Assembly: GCF_022662195.1 (NCBI RefSeq)
Contig: NZ_JAKMCS010000005.1
Coordinates: 186,001-250,000 of the forward strand
Direction: 5' to 3'
DNA length: 64,000 nucleotides
Source: Aestuariivivens insulae
Lineage (GTDB): Bacteria; Bacteroidota; Bacteroidia; Flavobacteriales; Flavobacteriaceae
Positions 18,301 through 25,952 of the stretch are shown here, piece by piece; position 1 is the first letter of the stretch; every line of letters starts with the position of its first letter. The notes beneath the pieces are model-generated. The model saw only the letters and a program-made list of their open reading frames with translations. It was not told the origin of the DNA and searched no databases. The translations under genes were made by a program, and so were the position numbers.

Positions 18301-18708
18301 ACACCTGGAGCCAATAACGGATTGGGAATTCATGCACCATTGCAGGGAGATGCGGCCTATGTGGGTAAGGAATTGCAAATATTGGATAACACGGCTTCTA
18401 TTTATGCTAATTTAAAACCTTATCAATATCATGGATCCGTATATGGTATTATAGCTGCTAAACGCGGCTATTTAAAACCTGTGGGCGAATGGAATTATGA
18501 AGAAGTTCAAGTAAAAGGCGACCATATAAAAATAACACTTAACGGGACTGTTATTGTAGATGGCAATATTAAAGAAGCCACAAAGCATGGTACGGCCGAT
18601 CATAAAGACCATCCAGGGTTAAAAAGAACCAAGGGACATATTGCCTTTTTGGGCCATGGCTCCGAACTTTGGTTCCGTAATATCAGAATTAAGGATTTAG
18701 CACCCTAA
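15310..18708 (+). CDS. HEAT-repeat protein with two 3-keto-disaccharide hydrolase (DUF1080) domains
   Basis: A very large exported protein of 1132 residues. A signal peptide (IICTVVLMATQTVSGQ) is followed by an alpha-helical solenoid of HEAT-like repeats to about residue 690, recognisable from segments such as LLERLMFCGTNASIPLL and ALMALAELGSVDTMGYL. Two DUF1080 jelly-roll domains follow, one from about 727 (GFVSIFNGKDLSGWEG) to 920, the other from about 940 (GFKSLFNGKDLDHWIG) to 1130. The family contains characterised 3-keto-glycoside hydrolases and lyases. The first domain has a long helical, charged insert (SQKELAKAQAEANAQMQ), and both contain the GDSGIYLRG / NNGLGIHAP type loop. Two catalytic domains on one solenoid suggests processing of substrates held by the scaffold; that is inference. 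Confidence 0.88.
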   Translation: MKRIIAIICTVVLMATQTVSGQINRTLETKVADILAQLPTKDLSHRDRLMEEMIGLNVAGILQFTDMLVPLGTGDDTKARYAIQSVAVYGGGKANEVQQGNVVEQALLKAISKTSNNEVKTFLLERLMFCGTNASIPLLKSYLSNADLFKTALGALRSIGTNEVAQTVLEATKLAKNDQKPAFIEVLGQLQYKPAEAFLYELGKSTDIDIKQRALMALAELGSVDTMGYLIAAAKASNYRLEASKAILALIRYGNRLQETGENQLSVEIGKLLLKNCTANDQLHFRSAGIHLVSEAEKQVATKILLKEIKKGDAAYKAVVLDAASRNLNSASVSMWIKAYKKAASDTKPLIINMLGIKEDPVIFEKCLEPAIQSDNEGVRIAAIKAMAYQNKEKALSVLLNSLNTLNSEAQYLAMQETLLRIVALQDAELLSSRLSSSNSEAKQVLVCVLALRNANAQFSTIVELLKDGDKNLKETVYEALPLIATANNLSDLIALLSEAKEEKNIANLQKGIVNILKSQEAVNVDQVYNAYLTASEKSKWIPLLSALASEKALMLVSEQIKTGSPKAKKLALEALSNWQNNDAIPVLFEAVKHIDIALQAKAFDGYLKKVDRSGYPDDQKLLLVRKLVPYASTTNQKKQIISAAGKIKTFLSLIFVSEFLEVKELVSSASNAIIGIALPAPGKNDGLSGSLVRDIVSKSVDNLTGPDSQYIKIDVKEFLENMPKEAGFVSIFNGKDLSGWEGLVKNPIARQKMSQKELAKAQAEANAQMQRDWFVKDGVIGFKGEGYNNICTIKDYGDFEMLVDWKITNGGDSGIYLRGTPQVQIWDIARTNVGAQVGSGGLYNNQKYESKPLVVADNPVNDWNTFRIKMVGDRVTVYLNGVLVTDNVPLENYWDRSQSIFPKEAIELQAHGEDLGFRNVYVREIVSGDDLLTKAEQKAGFKSLFNGKDLDHWIGNKVDYVVENNEIAVRPKQGGHGNLYTAEEYSDFIFRFEFKLTPGANNGLGIHAPLQGDAAYVGKELQILDNTASIYANLKPYQYHGSVYGIIAAKRGYLKPVGEWNYEEVQVKGDHIKITLNGTVIVDGNIKEATKHGTADHKDHPGLKRTKGHIAFLGHGSELWFRNIRIKDLAP

Positions 18709-18777
18709 AATGAAAAATTTGTAACCTGTTTAAGTTATACTGAATACTTATTTTTATACCCCAAAAGAAGATTGTTA

Positions 18778-20466
18778 ATGAACGACGTTTATGATGCCAT
18801 TGTTATAGGCACTGGGATTTCTGGTGGATGGGCAGCTAAAGAATTATGCGAAAATGGCTTAAAGACTTTGGTACTTGAAAGAGGACGCATGGTGAAGCAC
18901 ATCGAAGATTATCCAACGGCAAATAAAAATGCTTGGGATTTAAAATACCGAGGATTAGTGACCCGAGCTGACTTAAAAAAACAAGAAAAGCAGAATAGGG
19001 CAGGTTATACTGTACGTGAAGAAACCAAGCATTGGTTTGTAAATGACCTCAAACACCCATATAGTGAAAGCAAACGATTCGATTGGATTCGAGGTTATCA
19101 TGTAGGCGGGCGTTCCCTAACTTGGGGACGCCAAACCCTTCGGTTGAGTGATCTGGATTTTGAAGCGAATAAAAAAGAAGGTATTGCAGTGGACTGGCCT
19201 ATTCGTTATAAGGATATAGCACCATGGTATGATAAAGTGGAACGCTTCATTGGGGTTTGTGGAGAGAAATTAGGTTTGCCTCATTTGCCAGATGGTATTT
19301 TTACACCTCCTATGGAATTAAATTGTGTAGAGCAGGAGTTTAGAGATAAGATTACTAAAAATTATACCAATCGCTATTTAACCATGGGACGGTTTGCCCA
19401 TCTTACTGGCGATGTAAAACATGAAGGAAGAACCAATTGTCAGTATAGAAACCAGTGTATGCGAGGCTGTCTTTTTGGAGGGTATTTTAGCAGTAATTCC
19501 TCCACGTTGCCGGCAGCATCTAAAACTGGCAACATGACGCTTCGCCCTAATTCTATCGTCAATAAAATTATTTATGATGATGCAAAGCAATTGGCTACTG
19601 GAGTTGAGGTTATCGATGCCCTAACACATGAAAAGCTTAAGTTTTCGGCAAAAGTTATTTTTTGTTGTGCATCAACTGTGGCCAGTACGGCAATATTGCT
19701 AAACTCTACATCAACCAGATTTCCCAATGGCTTGGGGAATGACAGTGGTGAGTTGGGACATAATTTGATGGATCATCATTTTAGAGTAGGGGCTACAGCT
19801 ACGGCAGAGGGCTTTGATGATAAGCATTATATTGGGCAAAGGCCAACAAGTTTCCATATTCCGAGATTTAGAAACTTGGGAGATGAAGCTACAAAACAGG
19901 ATTATTTAAGAGGTTATGGGTTTCAAGGTAGTGCAAGTAGGAGCAGTTGGCAAAGTGCCATCAAAGAGCTTTCGTATGGTGAAGGGCTAAAAGAAAAGCT
20001 ATTGAAACCCGGTCCATGGACTATTGGCATGACCGGTTTTGGTGAGTGCTTGCCTTATCACGACAATAAAATGTACTTGGATAAGGAAAAGAAAGACGAA
20101 TGGGGTATTCCAATCGTAACATTTGATAGTGAGTTCAAGGAGAACGAACACAAAATGCGTGAAGACATGCAAAAGGAAGCGGTTAACATGCTCAAGTCGG
20201 CAGGATTTAAAAATGTTAAAGGCTATAATGAACCCTGTTTTCCTGGGCATGCCATACACGAGATGGGAACTGCAAGAATGGGGCATGACCCAAAAACATC
20301 GGTTTTAAATAAAAATAATCAGGTGCATGCAGTGCCTAATGTGTATGTTACCGATGGTGCCTGTATGACGTCTTCGGCCTATCAAAATCCATCGTTAACT
20401 TATATGGCCCTATCGGCTAGAGCAGCTAACCACGCCGCAAAACAATTAAAGTTAAAAGCATTTTAA
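18778..20466 (+). CDS. GMC-family FAD sugar dehydrogenase with a cysteine cluster (glucoside 3-dehydrogenase type)
   Basis: Probable catalytic subunit oxidising a sugar hydroxyl, most likely C3. Counting 562 residues from the ATG at 18778 (a TTG two codons earlier is possible), the FAD site is IVIGTGISGGWAAKE near residue 8 with ERG at the strand end. The C-terminal GMC domain has HEMGTARMG near 487 and QNPSLTYMAL near 540, supplying the catalytic His and Asn. Near 219-230 the sequence NCQYRNQCMRGC has three cysteines spaced C-x5-C-x3-C, the spacing described for the 3Fe-4S ligands of FAD-dependent glucose dehydrogenase. It has no signal peptide; the following small Tat subunit, 1 nt downstream, probably carries it across. 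Substrate is inferred from the DUF1080 neighbour. Confidence 0.88.
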   Translation: MNDVYDAIVIGTGISGGWAAKELCENGLKTLVLERGRMVKHIEDYPTANKNAWDLKYRGLVTRADLKKQEKQNRAGYTVREETKHWFVNDLKHPYSESKRFDWIRGYHVGGRSLTWGRQTLRLSDLDFEANKKEGIAVDWPIRYKDIAPWYDKVERFIGVCGEKLGLPHLPDGIFTPPMELNCVEQEFRDKITKNYTNRYLTMGRFAHLTGDVKHEGRTNCQYRNQCMRGCLFGGYFSSNSSTLPAASKTGNMTLRPNSIVNKIIYDDAKQLATGVEVIDALTHEKLKFSAKVIFCCASTVASTAILLNSTSTRFPNGLGNDSGELGHNLMDHHFRVGATATAEGFDDKHYIGQRPTSFHIPRFRNLGDEATKQDYLRGYGFQGSASRSSWQSAIKELSYGEGLKEKLLKPGPWTIGMTGFGECLPYHDNKMYLDKEKKDEWGIPIVTFDSEFKENEHKMREDMQKEAVNMLKSAGFKNVKGYNEPCFPGHAIHEMGTARMGHDPKTSVLNKNNQVHAVPNVYVTDGACMTSSAYQNPSLTYMALSARAANHAAKQLKLKAF

Positions 20467-20467
20467 T

Positions 20468-21061
20468 ATGGATAGAAGACGTGTATTAAAAACCATACCG
20501 CTATCTATAGGAGGCCTTATAGCAACACCGGCATTGATGCAAGTATTGACATCGTGTGGTGATGAGCGGCATCTACAATGGAAACCTGCTTTTTTAAATT
20601 TAAACCAAGCGTTTATTGTTGAACAAATAGCCAATGTTATATTGCCCAAAACAGATACCATTGGTGCATTGGATGTATATGTGCCCCAATTTTTGGATAT
20701 ATTATTGAATGATGTTGTACCAACAGCAGAACAAGATATTTTTATAAAAGGCGCAACTGTTTTTCAGCAAAAATATAAGGCGCTTTTTAAAAAGGAAATT
20801 TCAAATGCCAATACAGAAGAGATTGCGAAAATGATTTCCATGTATTTTGACCTTAATGAAGAAGATGAGCAAAAGGTATTTGAACTGGTTGGCTCGAATT
20901 TAGAAGATGTAAAAGATTCAGATACGTACTATCTTTATAAATATTTATATTTTATTAGATATTACAGCATATTTGCTTATTTAACTACACAGGAAGTAAA
21001 AGAAGGGCTATTGGGGTTTAATCCTTACCTGGGGAATTATACCGCTTGCACTTCGTTGTAG
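20468..21061 (+). CDS. Gluconate 2-dehydrogenase subunit 3-type small subunit, Tat-exported
   Basis: Partner of the GMC dehydrogenase. The 197-residue protein carries a twin-arginine signal (MDRRRVLKTIPLSIGG) and a Cys near residue 30 (LTSCGDERHL) that could be a lipidation site. The mature part is helical and contains FIVEQIANVILPKTDTIGAL, YVPQFLDILLNDVVP and YLYKYLYFIRYYSIF, typical of the family. In characterised complexes such a subunit both carries the catalytic subunit through the Tat system and allows its maturation. It starts 1 nt after the dehydrogenase stop codon, so the two are almost certainly translationally coupled. Electrons would pass to a cytochrome or quinone that is not encoded here. 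Confidence 0.85.
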   Translation: MDRRRVLKTIPLSIGGLIATPALMQVLTSCGDERHLQWKPAFLNLNQAFIVEQIANVILPKTDTIGALDVYVPQFLDILLNDVVPTAEQDIFIKGATVFQQKYKALFKKEISNANTEEIAKMISMYFDLNEEDEQKVFELVGSNLEDVKDSDTYYLYKYLYFIRYYSIFAYLTTQEVKEGLLGFNPYLGNYTACTSL

Positions 21062-21135
21062 TTAAATTTGAAAAACGAAATTTTAATAGGGTGCACGACA
21101 AATTCCCATTTCTTGTGAAAATGCGTCATTGGTAA

Positions 21136-21227
21136 TGTCATGGCGAGGAACGAAGCCATCTTTTGAATTTTAGTCTTAATTACTTACAGGTTGCTTCGTC
21201 GCTCTTGCCTCGCTTCTCGCAATGACA
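21136..21227. repeat. Dispersed intergenic inverted repeat, TGTCATGGCGAG type
   Basis: Left arm has GTCATGGCGAGGAACGAAGC, right arm TTGCTTCGTCGCTC and GCTTCTCGCAATGACA. The core GTCAT-n-GCGAG-n-AACGAAGCnATC is a repeat seen between genes across many Bacteroidota genomes. A second, more diverged member lies at 42291-42377. Confidence 0.7.
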
Positions 21228-21354
21228 AAAATTTGTTGTATACCTTTTAAACAGTCTAAACTGTGTAGTAAAAAATAATATTGTTGTAAGTTTATTTCTT
21301 TTTTTAGACTAAATCGATAATTTTTTGTAAAATTAAATTAGTATTTTAGTCTTC

Positions 21355-21855
21355 ATGAACAGTATAATCCAGTCTACGCTTAAAACACTTCAAAAATCAG
21401 AACACTTATTGGTTAATTTAGAGGATACTGTTTTTTCCAATGTATCGGTCTCTCCTTATTATTCAAGTATAGGAAGTCATATGCGCCATATTTTAGATTT
21501 TTATGATTGTATTCTCAATAGAGAAAATGGGGATATAATAGATTTAACGGACAGAAAAAGAAATAAAAGTGTTGAAACCTGTGGTGAACAGGCTTTATGT
21601 TATTTAAAAGATATTGTTGCTAAATTAAAAATCTTGGACAAGCGGATAGACGATACCGTTATGGTTAAAGATGATTTGGGTATGGGAACCGTTGAAATGC
21701 CTTATACGTATGCTGCATTGTTAGCTCAGGCCAATAGCCATACCATACACCATTATGCAATCATTAACTATATTTTAGACCGTTTGGGGATTGTTTTTTC
21801 TGATAGTGATTTTGGATATAATCCAACTACACCTAAAGCAACGAACCTTAATTAG
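21355..21855 (+). CDS. DinB-like four-helix protein
   Basis: A 166-residue protein in the DinB/YfiT-like fold, a family of metal-dependent small transferases and hydrolases of mostly unknown role. Helix 2 has YYSSIGSHMRHILDFYD near residue 37-53, supplying the first His pair, and near 128-140 the sequence NSHTIHHYAIINYIL supplies HxxHH-type ligands. The start is preceded by about 290 nt with only repeats. Its end overlaps the convergent DUF6095 gene by 8 nt. Function unknown. Confidence 0.75.
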   Translation: MNSIIQSTLKTLQKSEHLLVNLEDTVFSNVSVSPYYSSIGSHMRHILDFYDCILNRENGDIIDLTDRKRNKSVETCGEQALCYLKDIVAKLKILDKRIDDTVMVKDDLGMGTVEMPYTYAALLAQANSHTIHHYAIINYILDRLGIVFSDSDFGYNPTTPKATNLN

Positions 21856-22090
21856 GTTCTTTTTTAAACATACTATCCAAGATAGTTTGGATGCCCTTAA
21901 AAGCTAAAAATATAGCTAAGCAGCAAATTAATATGGCTATAATTAAAATAATGGTGTCAATGGGTTGCTTTAGTTTTGTTTGGGAAATGTAAATAAGCGT
22001 TGGCCCAGTAAACATACAGGCTAGAGAGCCTCCCATTAATTTAAGCCCATCAACAAGAATGGTTTTGTTTGTTCTTTTAGTTTCTGTCAT
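21848..22090 (-). CDS. DUF6095 family small membrane protein
   Basis: An 80-residue protein with two hydrophobic segments, LVDGLKLMGGSLACMFTGPT near 12-30 and IDTIILIIAILICCLAIFLA near 43-62, joined by a loop containing YISQTKLKQP. It matches a small family seen only in Flavobacteriia, often behind murQ. Its start overlaps the end of murQ by 14 nt, indicating co-transcription and probable coupling. Its role is unknown; I have seen no motif suggesting enzymatic activity. Confidence 0.75.
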   Translation of the reverse strand: MTETKRTNKTILVDGLKLMGGSLACMFTGPTLIYISQTKLKQPIDTIILIIAILICCLAIFLAFKGIQTILDSMFKKEPN

Positions 22091-22895
22091 TATAATTCTT
22101 AATGGCTAAACGAACGCTTCCATATTTATCCAATAATTTTTGCGCCTCTTCCTCGGTTATACTTAATTCTTTCATGATCATTTTAGTGCCACGGTCTACA
22201 AGCTTATTATTGCTTAATTGCATATCCACCATTTTATTGCCTTTTATATGGCCCAGTTGAATCATGGTTGAGGTAGTAATCATGTTAAGGACTAATTTCT
22301 GGGCAGTTCCAGCCTTCATTCTTGAGCTTCCAGTTACAAACTCTGGTCCTACAATAACTTCAATAGGATATTGTGCTGTGTTTGATAGCGGACTGTTATG
22401 GTTACAAGCGATACAGCCCGTAATGATATTGTTTGCATTACATTTTTCAAGAGCACCTATAACATAAGGCGTTGTGCCCGATGCTGCAATCCCTACAACA
22501 ACATCTTTGCTTGAAATATTATAGGTTTGCAAATCTTCCCAGCCTTGTGTGGTAGAGTCTTCGGCAAACTCAACAGCATTTCTAATAGCAGTATCTCCTC
22601 CGGCAATTAACCCGATAACTAAATTAGGCGATACGCCAAAAGTAGGCGGACATTCCGAAGCATCTAAAATGCCCAAACGGCCACTGGTACCAGCACCAAC
22701 ATAGAATAAGCGCCCACCGCTTTTTAATTGTTTAACGATTTGCTGGACTAAAACCTCAATTTGTGGTAGAGCCTTTTCCACTGCCAGCGGAACAGTTTTG
22801 TCTTCGTTATTAATGCTTTGAAGCAATGTTGCGACATCCATCTTTTCCAGATGGTTATAATTAGAATCTTGTTCTGTTGTTTTTATAAAACCCAT
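22077..22895 (-). CDS. murQ: N-acetylmuramic acid 6-phosphate etherase
   Basis: Cleaves the lactyl ether of MurNAc-6-phosphate to GlcNAc-6-phosphate in peptidoglycan recycling. The 272-residue product has the SIS-domain phosphosugar site GAGTSGRLGILDASECPPTFG near residues 67-88, GIAASGTTPYVIGALE near 136 and the EFVTGSSRMKAGTAQKLVLN signature near 180. Family members usually run to about 300 residues, and this one is a slightly short but complete form. Its ATG lies only 4 nt after a TACTTTTG box in a repeated promoter element, so the mRNA may be leaderless. Followed by the overlapping DUF6095 gene. Confidence 0.94.
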   Translation of the reverse strand: MGFIKTTEQDSNYNHLEKMDVATLLQSINNEDKTVPLAVEKALPQIEVLVQQIVKQLKSGGRLFYVGAGTSGRLGILDASECPPTFGVSPNLVIGLIAGGDTAIRNAVEFAEDSTTQGWEDLQTYNISSKDVVVGIAASGTTPYVIGALEKCNANNIITGCIACNHNSPLSNTAQYPIEVIVGPEFVTGSSRMKAGTAQKLVLNMITTSTMIQLGHIKGNKMVDMQLSNNKLVDRGTKMIMKELSITEEEAQKLLDKYGSVRLAIKNYNDRN

Positions 22896-22897
22896 AC

Positions 22898-22975
22898 TTC
22901 AAAAGTACATGAATTTTTTCATTTAAAAATTAACAAAAACTAAATAGAAAAAAAATTATGGACTTACGAAGCGAC
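22898..22975 (-). repeat. Repeated promoter-like leader element, copy B
   Basis: Second member of the element described at 2709. On the minus strand the inverted repeat AATTTTTAAA / AAAATTCAT is followed by TACTTTTG (22900-22907) and then just 4 nt before the murQ ATG. The far end, near GGACTTACGAAGCG, matches copy C (GGACTAACGAAGTG). Confidence 0.7.
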
Positions 22976-23036
22976 GCTCAGAGCCTGTCAAAGGGAGGTT
23001 TTTTGCAAAATAAAAGTATGTGTTAATCGCTGGTTT

Positions 23037-24497
23037 TTAATCATAAAGAATCGTTTCTGCTTCTATTTTTTTATTATTTATAAAATCATAAAGTGTAAGT
23101 TGCCTTAGTACATAATAGTCTCTCCAAAAACTTCCAAGAGAATTTAAATACTTTAGCACGGCATCATCTCTTTTTTGCAAGGCTATGTTTAGTTCAGTAA
23201 TGGAAATTTTATCCACAACATATCTTTTCTTTGAAATTTCATAGCTTTTAGTGGCTACTTCTTTAGCTTTTTCTGAGGTGTACAGAAAATCTCTTTGATT
23301 GGACCAATTAAGAACATGCAGGTAGATTTCCTGCTCAAATTCCAACTTATCTTGGTTTATATTATTTTTGGTTAAATCCAGATTCGCTTCAGCCATTTTA
23401 CGTCTCGATTTGGATACGCCCCAGTCAAAAATAGGCATGCTCAACGTTACTCTTACATTTTGTTGCTTGTTAAAATTATTGAAGAGGTTATTAAAGTCAT
23501 CACCATTTTGGGAAATCCCCAAGTTAGCTGAAATTCCTAGCTTGAGTCTATTATTGCCTTTTTGTTCAGCAACTGCTTTTTCGGCTTCCAATCGTTTTCT
23601 TCTAAATTCTATTACTGCTTTTCTATTGGCTTGTGCCTCACTTAAAGCTTTATCAATATCCACATCAAAAAGGGGGAGCTCTTCTGGGATTTCCAATTCT
23701 AAATCCTCGGTATCCAATTCTAAATAACGGGCTAAATTTTGGGATGCCCGCTTTAGTTCTAAGGTATTGGTTGTTACCGTATTCTTAGAATTTAAAACCG
23801 TTAACTCCATTTGCAGCAAATCATTTTCTGCAATTTTACCTACTTTATACCGCCCTTTTGCAATTTGATATAGTGTGTCTTGATTGGATAAATTGGTTTT
23901 GGCAATTTCCAATTGCATTTGGGCTTTTAACAAATCGAAATAACGTCTGGCTGTATTCACTGATATCTCTTCCATATTTTCAACAAACTCCCGTTTGGAT
24001 TCTTCGTAGAGTAGAGGTTCTATTTTTTTGTCCCATTTAAAGGGGTTGTAAAAAAGTGAGTTTTGAAAATAGTTTATAGAAAATGGAATTACGGAATAGT
24101 TTATGTTATCATTAAGACCAAAGAGCTCCACACGTTCTAAATTGGTGTTTATAGATAATACGCCACCAGTGTAGGGAACGCTTTGCGCAATTGAAAGTCC
24201 TCCTTCTATCAATAATTGATTTTGATTGACAAAGATATCTTGACCTGCATCATTTGTAATTCTATTGACTGCATTTCTATATTCAGGTAGGGTAGCCCTT
24301 AAACTCAGTTCGGGAAGAAAACTTGCTTTATAACGTCTAAACCGCCAATAGTAGGCTTGGTTTCTATTAAGATTGATTTTATAGTCTGGCGATTTTTTTT
24401 GGGCTATAGCAATGGCTTCATCGAGCGTTAACTTTTTTGATTGTGAGAAGGTGAACAATGGAATGATAACTAGGGCAAAAAGAAAAATATGTTTCAT
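23037..24497 (-). CDS. TolC-family outer-membrane export channel
   Basis: Outer-membrane end of a tripartite exporter. The 486-residue protein has a signal peptide (FLFALVIIPLFTFSQS), the opening LTLDEAIAIAQKKSPDYKI typical of OEP family proteins, and long amphipathic helices rich in N, Q and E/K (for example QLEIAKTNLSNQDTLYQIAKGRYKVGKI) repeated in both halves. It is the last gene of a three-gene set after a HlyD-like adaptor and a MacB-type permease. The substrate is unknown; antibiotic, peptide or lipoprotein export are all possible for this type. Confidence 0.9.
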   Translation of the reverse strand: MKHIFLFALVIIPLFTFSQSKKLTLDEAIAIAQKKSPDYKINLNRNQAYYWRFRRYKASFLPELSLRATLPEYRNAVNRITNDAGQDIFVNQNQLLIEGGLSIAQSVPYTGGVLSINTNLERVELFGLNDNINYSVIPFSINYFQNSLFYNPFKWDKKIEPLLYEESKREFVENMEEISVNTARRYFDLLKAQMQLEIAKTNLSNQDTLYQIAKGRYKVGKIAENDLLQMELTVLNSKNTVTTNTLELKRASQNLARYLELDTEDLELEIPEELPLFDVDIDKALSEAQANRKAVIEFRRKRLEAEKAVAEQKGNNRLKLGISANLGISQNGDDFNNLFNNFNKQQNVRVTLSMPIFDWGVSKSRRKMAEANLDLTKNNINQDKLEFEQEIYLHVLNWSNQRDFLYTSEKAKEVATKSYEISKKRYVVDKISITELNIALQKRDDAVLKYLNSLGSFWRDYYVLRQLTLYDFINNKKIEAETILYD

Positions 24498-24573
24498 TTA
24501 ATTAATAGGTTTTTTTGATTGATGAGGTGATTAATTATAGATGAGATATGTTTTGAGATAAATTAATCATTTG

Positions 24574-25950
24574 TTATTCCGATCTTAAAGCTTCAATAGG
24601 TCTTTTCTTAGCGGCGGCCTTTGCTGGAAATATTCCGAAGATTAACCCAACTGAAACAGCTATAACGAATGAAATCATGATGGAATTAATAGATAAAACG
24701 GTCTCTATCCCAGAGAACATCTCAATGATATAAGCACCGGTAATCCCCAAAAAGATGCCTATTATTCCACCGCCAAGACTAATGAGTACCGATTCTGATA
24801 AAAATTGCAGAATAACGTCTTGCTCGGTAGCCCCTATAGCTCTAATGACCCCAATTTCTTTAGTCCTTTCTAAAACTGAAGCCAGCATAATATTCATAAT
24901 ACCAATACCGCCAATGAGTAATGAAATGCCCGCAATGATGATAAGAACGATATTAAAGATTTGCTTTGTTTTTTGCTGTTGTTTCAAAAGCTGTATGGGA
25001 ATTTCTATTTCAAAGTCCAATACATCATTATGCCTGCGCTTAAGCATTTTACTTAATACTTCGGCAGTGGCTTTTAGCTCATTGGAATTAGACACTTGAA
25101 CAGTCAGTCTATCTATTTGATGATAGTTACCACGGGGAATCCTTTTTTTTGGCCCATTTTGATTGCCTCCAAAAACAATAAAGCCTCCACCTCCAGCTGA
25201 GGCCGCTTTATTGCTTATAATTTTTCGATCTTTATACCTAACCAAAAAGGTGTTTATTGGAATATATACATCTTCATTTAAGTCTCTAATACCTAAATTT
25301 TCCTGTGCTTTATCCGAAATGAATTTTTCCTCAATAATGCCAATGACTTGAAGCCAAACATCTTTAACTTTAATTTGTTTGCCTAATGCACTTTCACCGG
25401 TAAATAACTTTTTTTCAACTTTTTTCCCAATAATACAAACGGGAAGTGCATTTTTTATTTGATAATTAGAAAAGCTTTTTCCGCTTTCTAAGTTAATGTT
25501 GGATGTTTGAAAGAATGCATTGGAAACACCTATAAGCTTCACTGGGTTTTGTTTCCCATTATTGATAACGTAAGTGTCCATTATTATCTCAGGACTAACC
25601 AATGCTACACTGGGGATATAATCTTTTATACTTTCTGCATCCAGTATATCCAACCCTTTTGTGAATCGCTTTGCTTCTACACTTTCATTTTCTTCTTCGT
25701 TATCATTGTCGTCTTCCTTTTTTTCATCAGGAATAGGTGTTACAACGATATTATTAACACCTACCAACTCTAATTGAGATAGTATTTCCTTTTCTGCACC
25801 ATTACCTATGGCCAGCATGGTTATAACAGATGCAACGCCAAAAATAATACCTAAAGCGGTTAAAAAGGTTCTAACCTTATTCGTTTTAATAAACCAGAAC
25901 GCTTCGGTGAAGTTAGATTTGAGCTTTTCTAAAAGTATTTTATCTATCAT
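24574..25950 (-). CDS. MacB-type ABC transporter permease
   Basis: Inner-membrane component of an export pump. The 458-residue protein has the FtsX-like topology: TM1 near 25-50 (RTFLTALGIIFGVASVITML), a large periplasmic MacB core domain about 55-325 and three C-terminal helices near 335-450. Within these, GIGIMNIMLASVLERTKEIGVIRAIGA is the signature of the family. There is no Walker A or B motif, so this is the permease alone, unlike E. coli MacB which fuses the two. The core domain has an acidic DDNDNEEENESVE insert. Just 2 nt separate it from the HlyD gene upstream. The ATPase must be encoded elsewhere. Confidence 0.92.
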   Translation of the reverse strand: MIDKILLEKLKSNFTEAFWFIKTNKVRTFLTALGIIFGVASVITMLAIGNGAEKEILSQLELVGVNNIVVTPIPDEKKEDDNDNEEENESVEAKRFTKGLDILDAESIKDYIPSVALVSPEIIMDTYVINNGKQNPVKLIGVSNAFFQTSNINLESGKSFSNYQIKNALPVCIIGKKVEKKLFTGESALGKQIKVKDVWLQVIGIIEEKFISDKAQENLGIRDLNEDVYIPINTFLVRYKDRKIISNKAASAGGGGFIVFGGNQNGPKKRIPRGNYHQIDRLTVQVSNSNELKATAEVLSKMLKRRHNDVLDFEIEIPIQLLKQQQKTKQIFNIVLIIIAGISLLIGGIGIMNIMLASVLERTKEIGVIRAIGATEQDVILQFLSESVLISLGGGIIGIFLGITGAYIIEMFSGIETVLSINSIMISFVIAVSVGLIFGIFPAKAAAKKRPIEALRSE

Positions 25951-25952
25951 CT

